From positions 1 to 6,082 of the forward strand of contig JAGLQE010000016.1 of NCBI GenBank assembly GCA_023137005.1: DNA of 6,082 nucleotides. The letters run 5' to 3'. The notes under the pieces were generated by a model. The model did no database searches, had not been told where the DNA came from, and worked only from the letters and a program-made list of their open reading frames with translations. Position numbers and translations under genes: made by a program. This document shows, piece by piece, positions 5,456 through 6,082 of this stretch. Source of the stretch: Thermoplasmata archaeon (GTDB taxonomy: Archaea; Thermoplasmatota; Thermoplasmata; SG8-5; JAGLSY01). Each line of letters starts with the position of its first letter. The stretch's first letter is position 1.

Positions 5456-5710
5456 CTAGTTAACCTGCTCAAGCTGGCTTATGATATTCCAGATGAGAGT
5501 TCTTCCATGAAGCGGGATATTGGGATCATTGGCCAGATCGTCCATGACATAGATGGCGCCGGCTGTTCTCACATCAAGGGCCTCGCCCTTATTTAACAAT
5601 TTGACCTTGCACTCATTCGCCCCTCTTCGTATGTTCCTTGGGACTGAGGTGTCCTCTGTAAGCTGGTCGAGAACCGAAATAACCTGTTTGAGCTTTTCCT
5701 CTGAATCCAT
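5456..5710 (-). CDS. UPF0147 family protein
   Basis: This 84-residue soluble protein belongs to UPF0147, a small family found across archaea with no established function. Characteristic stretches are EDTSVPRNIRRGANE (about 19-33), the alanine/aspartate-rich AIYVMDDLANDPNIPLHGR (about 53-71) and the ending RTLIWNIISQLEQ. It is predicted to be mostly helical and lacks cysteines apart from one in the middle. The start at 5710 is chosen over an in-frame GTG at 5746 because AAGGTGAT lies four bases upstream and relatives begin M-x-x-E-E-K-L-K. It ends in TAG; the next in-frame stop is about 30 codons on, and the family normally ends here, so TAG reads as stop. The Lrp/AsnC-like gene lies 148 bp upstream on the same strand; that spacer suggests separate promoters, possibly TTAATTG near 5758-5752. 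Confidence 0.9.
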   Translation of the reverse strand: MDSEEKLKQVISVLDQLTEDTSVPRNIRRGANECKVKLLNKGEALDVRTAGAIYVMDDLANDPNIPLHGRTLIWNIISQLEQVN

Positions 5711-5714
5711 GGTG

Positions 5715-5722
5715 ATCACCTT
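5715..5722 (-). promoter_or_regulatory. Strong Shine-Dalgarno site fixing the UPF0147 start
   Basis: AAGGTGAT on the minus strand is an extended match to the 16S rRNA 3' end and sits four bases before ATG 5710. Together with the next bases it forms the perfect 10-bp palindrome GGTGATCACC (5711-5720). Confidence 0.7.
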
Positions 5723-5858
5723 GATATTTGGGCTGGATAATGCCACTTTGCAATTAAGCCTTTCCCATGATTCGGAGTGGTGTATTAAGGATAGAACTAG
5801 CCTTTATCGAATGTGATAAACTTCATGGACAAGGCCATATCAGTAAGCTGGTCTGGCA

Positions 5859-6082
5859 TCACTCTTCTTTGGCCTTTTCATTGACCACTTTATTGCCATT
5901 CTCCTTGAAGGCGGTGACCACCATCATGGTCTTGGTATCCTTTATGCCATTTATAGGAGCCAGCTTGTCCAGAACAAAGGTCTTCATTGCCATGTAATTC
6001 TCGAACCTGGCCTTGAGTATGAGGTCCACCTCGCCTGTCACCATGAAAAGGTCTTCCACGATGCTATATTCAGAGACCTGCA
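5859..6082 (-). CDS. Lrp/AsnC-family protein, C-terminal RAM (ligand-binding) domain; 5' end outside window
   Basis: The frame is open to the window edge; about 74 C-terminal residues are visible and end in TGA. An internal GTG at 6059 is not the likely start, since the codons before it continue the domain (QVSEYSI). The sequence VSEYSIVEDLFMVTGEVDLI, then L-K-A-R-F-E-N-Y, and later FVLDKLAPINGIKDTKTMMVV follow the beta-alpha-beta-beta-alpha-beta plan of the Lrp/AsnC ligand-binding domain, with the glycine-bearing V-T-G-E-V-D turn that lines the amino-acid pocket in known members. Such domains form dimers and octamers that sense amino acids. Whether a DNA-binding helix-turn-helix precedes it, making a transcription regulator, or it is a stand-alone RAM protein cannot be seen here. 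Confidence 0.85.
   Translation of the reverse strand, partial: QVSEYSIVEDLFMVTGEVDLILKARFENYMAMKTFVLDKLAPINGIKDTKTMMVVTAFKENGNKVVNEKAKEE

Noticed and set aside
5257..5472. A 71-codon minus-strand frame across tRNA-Gly
   Set aside because: It is the antisense translation of the tRNA (the A-G-I-R-T-R-A peptide is a known artefact) and also overlaps the end of UPF0147.
5711..5720. Perfect palindrome GGTGATCACC as a regulator binding site
   Set aside because: Most of it is explained by the Shine-Dalgarno sequence followed by CACC; a 10-bp palindrome alone is weak evidence for an operator.
1..6082. CRISPR array, insertion sequence, phage or defence system
   Set aside because: No regularly spaced repeats, transposase, integrase, nuclease or toxin-antitoxin frames were found; the genes are mainly housekeeping.

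Overview
This window comes from an archaeal chromosome. It holds an archaeal cupin-type glucose-6-phosphate isomerase, a KEOPS subunit (Cgi121), a UPF0147 protein and an Lrp/AsnC-type RAM domain. Promoters have TATA boxes of the TTTATATA kind about 25 bp from start codons or tRNA 5' ends. Two tRNA genes lack an encoded CCA, and the Shine-Dalgarno sequences that occur match AAGGTGAT. Protein style and moderate base composition fit a euryarchaeal relative, possibly Thermoplasmatota, but this lineage guess is only an inference. TAG is used as a plain stop twice among nine genes.

Layout: (1) 1-434 (+) is the 3' end of a saccharopine dehydrogenase-like oxidoreductase. (2) 496-822 (+) is a small, apparently leaderless, unknown membrane protein. 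It converges on (3) a three-gene minus-strand operon read from 3584 down to 828: a ClC chloride channel/transporter with two CBS domains, then Cgi121 (10-bp overlap), then a YjbQ-family protein (4-bp gap). (4) A 61-bp divergent promoter region separates the operon from the cupin glucose-6-phosphate isomerase at 3646-4200 (+). (5) tRNA-Gln(UUG) lies on the minus strand at 4210-4281. Just upstream of it is a short degenerate copy of its own acceptor end. (6) 4486-5208 (+) is an unrecognised multi-pass membrane protein. (7) tRNA-Gly(CCC) is at 5278-5350 (+). (8) UPF0147 (5456-5710) and the C-terminal part of an Lrp/AsnC-family protein (5859 to the window end) are on the minus strand.

How the genes relate: most are housekeeping functions placed next to each other rather than one pathway. 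The clearest co-transcribed unit is ClC-Cgi121-YjbQ, where overlap and Shine-Dalgarno placement suggest coupled translation; no obvious shared biochemistry links the three. Isomerase and ClC may share one near-symmetric TATA element. I see no CRISPR array, transposase, toxin-antitoxin module or phage gene. The most unusual structures are the tRNA-derived fragments beside both tRNA genes, the non-canonical selectivity and proton-path residues of the ClC protein, and two membrane proteins I cannot assign.
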